In this document: positions 6,056 through 6,387 of the stretch, piece after piece | How positions within the stretch are numbered: position 1 is the stretch's first letter | Layout: the number at the start of each line of letters is the position of its first letter | Notes under the pieces: generated by a model | Told to the model about the DNA's origin: nothing | Database searches by the model: none | The model's input: the letters and a program-made list of their open reading frames with translations, nothing else | NCBI GenBank assembly: GCA_003670425.1 | Contig: QWRL01000036.1 | Span: forward strand, 9,102-15,488 | DNA length: 6,387 bases | Reading direction: 5' to 3' | Origin: Chloroflexota bacterium | GTDB lineage: Bacteria > Chloroflexota > Anaerolineae > Anaerolineales > UBA11657 | Position numbers and translations under genes: made by a program

Positions 6056-6167
6056 GAACTATAGTTTGACCAGACCGCAAACTTCGTATCAGAAGCTGGG
6101 CATGATAGCAAGTTGCGCGATGTGGGATCTATTGCTCAGCCGCTACTCGAACTAGAGTTTGATCAGA
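6056..6167 (+). repeat. Two imperfect direct copies of a 19-bp sequence, 93 bp apart
   Basis: GAACTATAGTTTGACCAGA at 6056-6074 and GAACTAGAGTTTGATCAGA at 6149-6167 agree at 17 of 19 positions. The first copy also allows a GTTTG/CAAAC hairpin (6064-6068 with 6078-6082). Function is unknown; regulator sites or decayed repeat units are possible. Only two copies were found in the window. Confidence 0.4.
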
Positions 6168-6387
6168 GCTTGGGTTTGTAGTCCTGCGCTGCAGAAATGG
6201 CACATGCGGCGGAGCGTGAATAGGTGTGCGCCAAGTGCTGGCGGTGCGCGGTGCATGTTAGGGACAGCTAATGCTATTCATCGATGTTATGCAGCATGCG
6301 TCTGTTACGTGTATCAAACCTTTCTGATTATCGAATAAACGTAGTCATTGAATCTCGGGCAATGGTTGGTTGGAGGTTGAGCAAAAA

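Larger units (their letters stand above)
5882..6387. other. Noncoding right end, 506 bp
   Basis: I see no convincing gene here. The longest open frame (5878-6111, minus, 77 codons) resembles nothing and has no ribosome site. The stretch holds a possible -10-like TATAAAAT (5914-5921) without a good -35 box, a GC hairpin at 6015-6031 before a T run, and two imperfect copies of a 19-bp sequence (6056-6074 and 6149-6167). No tRNA, rRNA or mobile-element end was recognised. Composition looks a little more AT-rich than the genes on the left. Confidence 0.7.

Noticed and set aside
5878..6111. 77-codon minus-strand open frame after the aldolase gene
   Set aside because: No ribosome site, no recognisable domain, and it is convergent with and overlaps the end of the aldolase gene.
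6154..6164. AGAGTTTGATC, identical to the conserved 5' end of 16S rRNA
   Set aside because: The match ends after 11 bases; the following sequence is not CCTGGCTCAG and no further 16S sequence is recognisable.

Overview
The window looks like chromosomal DNA from a Gram-negative bacterium, most likely a proteobacterium. A betaproteobacterium (Burkholderiales-like) is plausible but unproven. The pointers are a moderately high GC content, AAGGAG ribosome binding sites, a textbook sigma-70 promoter (TTGACA, 17 bp, TAATAT) and the gene families present. The left edge runs into poly-G/poly-C stretches that look like low-quality bases at a contig end.

Left half (1-3216, minus strand): a three-gene operon for a molybdenum hydroxylase of the xanthine oxidase / CO dehydrogenase family. 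The transcript order is small [2Fe-2S] subunit, large molybdopterin subunit, then medium FAD subunit (cut off by the window edge). The S-L-M order and an active-site loop reading AVRGAGR, instead of the Cys-containing AYxCSFR of true CO dehydrogenase, place it with the form II (CoxL-like) enzymes. Its substrate cannot be read from the sequence. Electrons should pass from Mo-pterin to the two Fe-S clusters and then to FAD.

Middle (3217-3604): a divergent control region. A near-consensus promoter on the minus strand gives the operon a leader of about 250 nt. That leader holds a complete intrinsic terminator about 60 nt before the first start codon, preceded by another strong hairpin. This looks like an attenuator or riboregulator, or a small RNA gene lying just upstream of the operon. 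An extended -10 element on the plus strand sits so close to the next gene that its mRNA may be leaderless.

Right half (3605-5881, plus strand): a small DUF2062 membrane protein, an alpha/beta hydrolase resembling kynurenine formamidases, and a DapA/NanA-superfamily aldolase. The hydrolase stop and aldolase start overlap (ATGA), so these two are probably co-translated and may act in one catabolic pathway. The aldolase keeps the Schiff-base lysine but lacks the Thr-Thr pair of dihydrodipicolinate synthase, so its substrate is probably different.

Right end (5882-6387): about 500 bp with no convincing gene. It holds a weak terminator-like hairpin and two imperfect copies of a 19-bp sequence. I see no CRISPR, tRNA, rRNA, insertion sequence or phage gene. 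Nothing in the window is clearly a wholly new system. The best leads are the operon leader and the unassigned hydrolase-aldolase pair.
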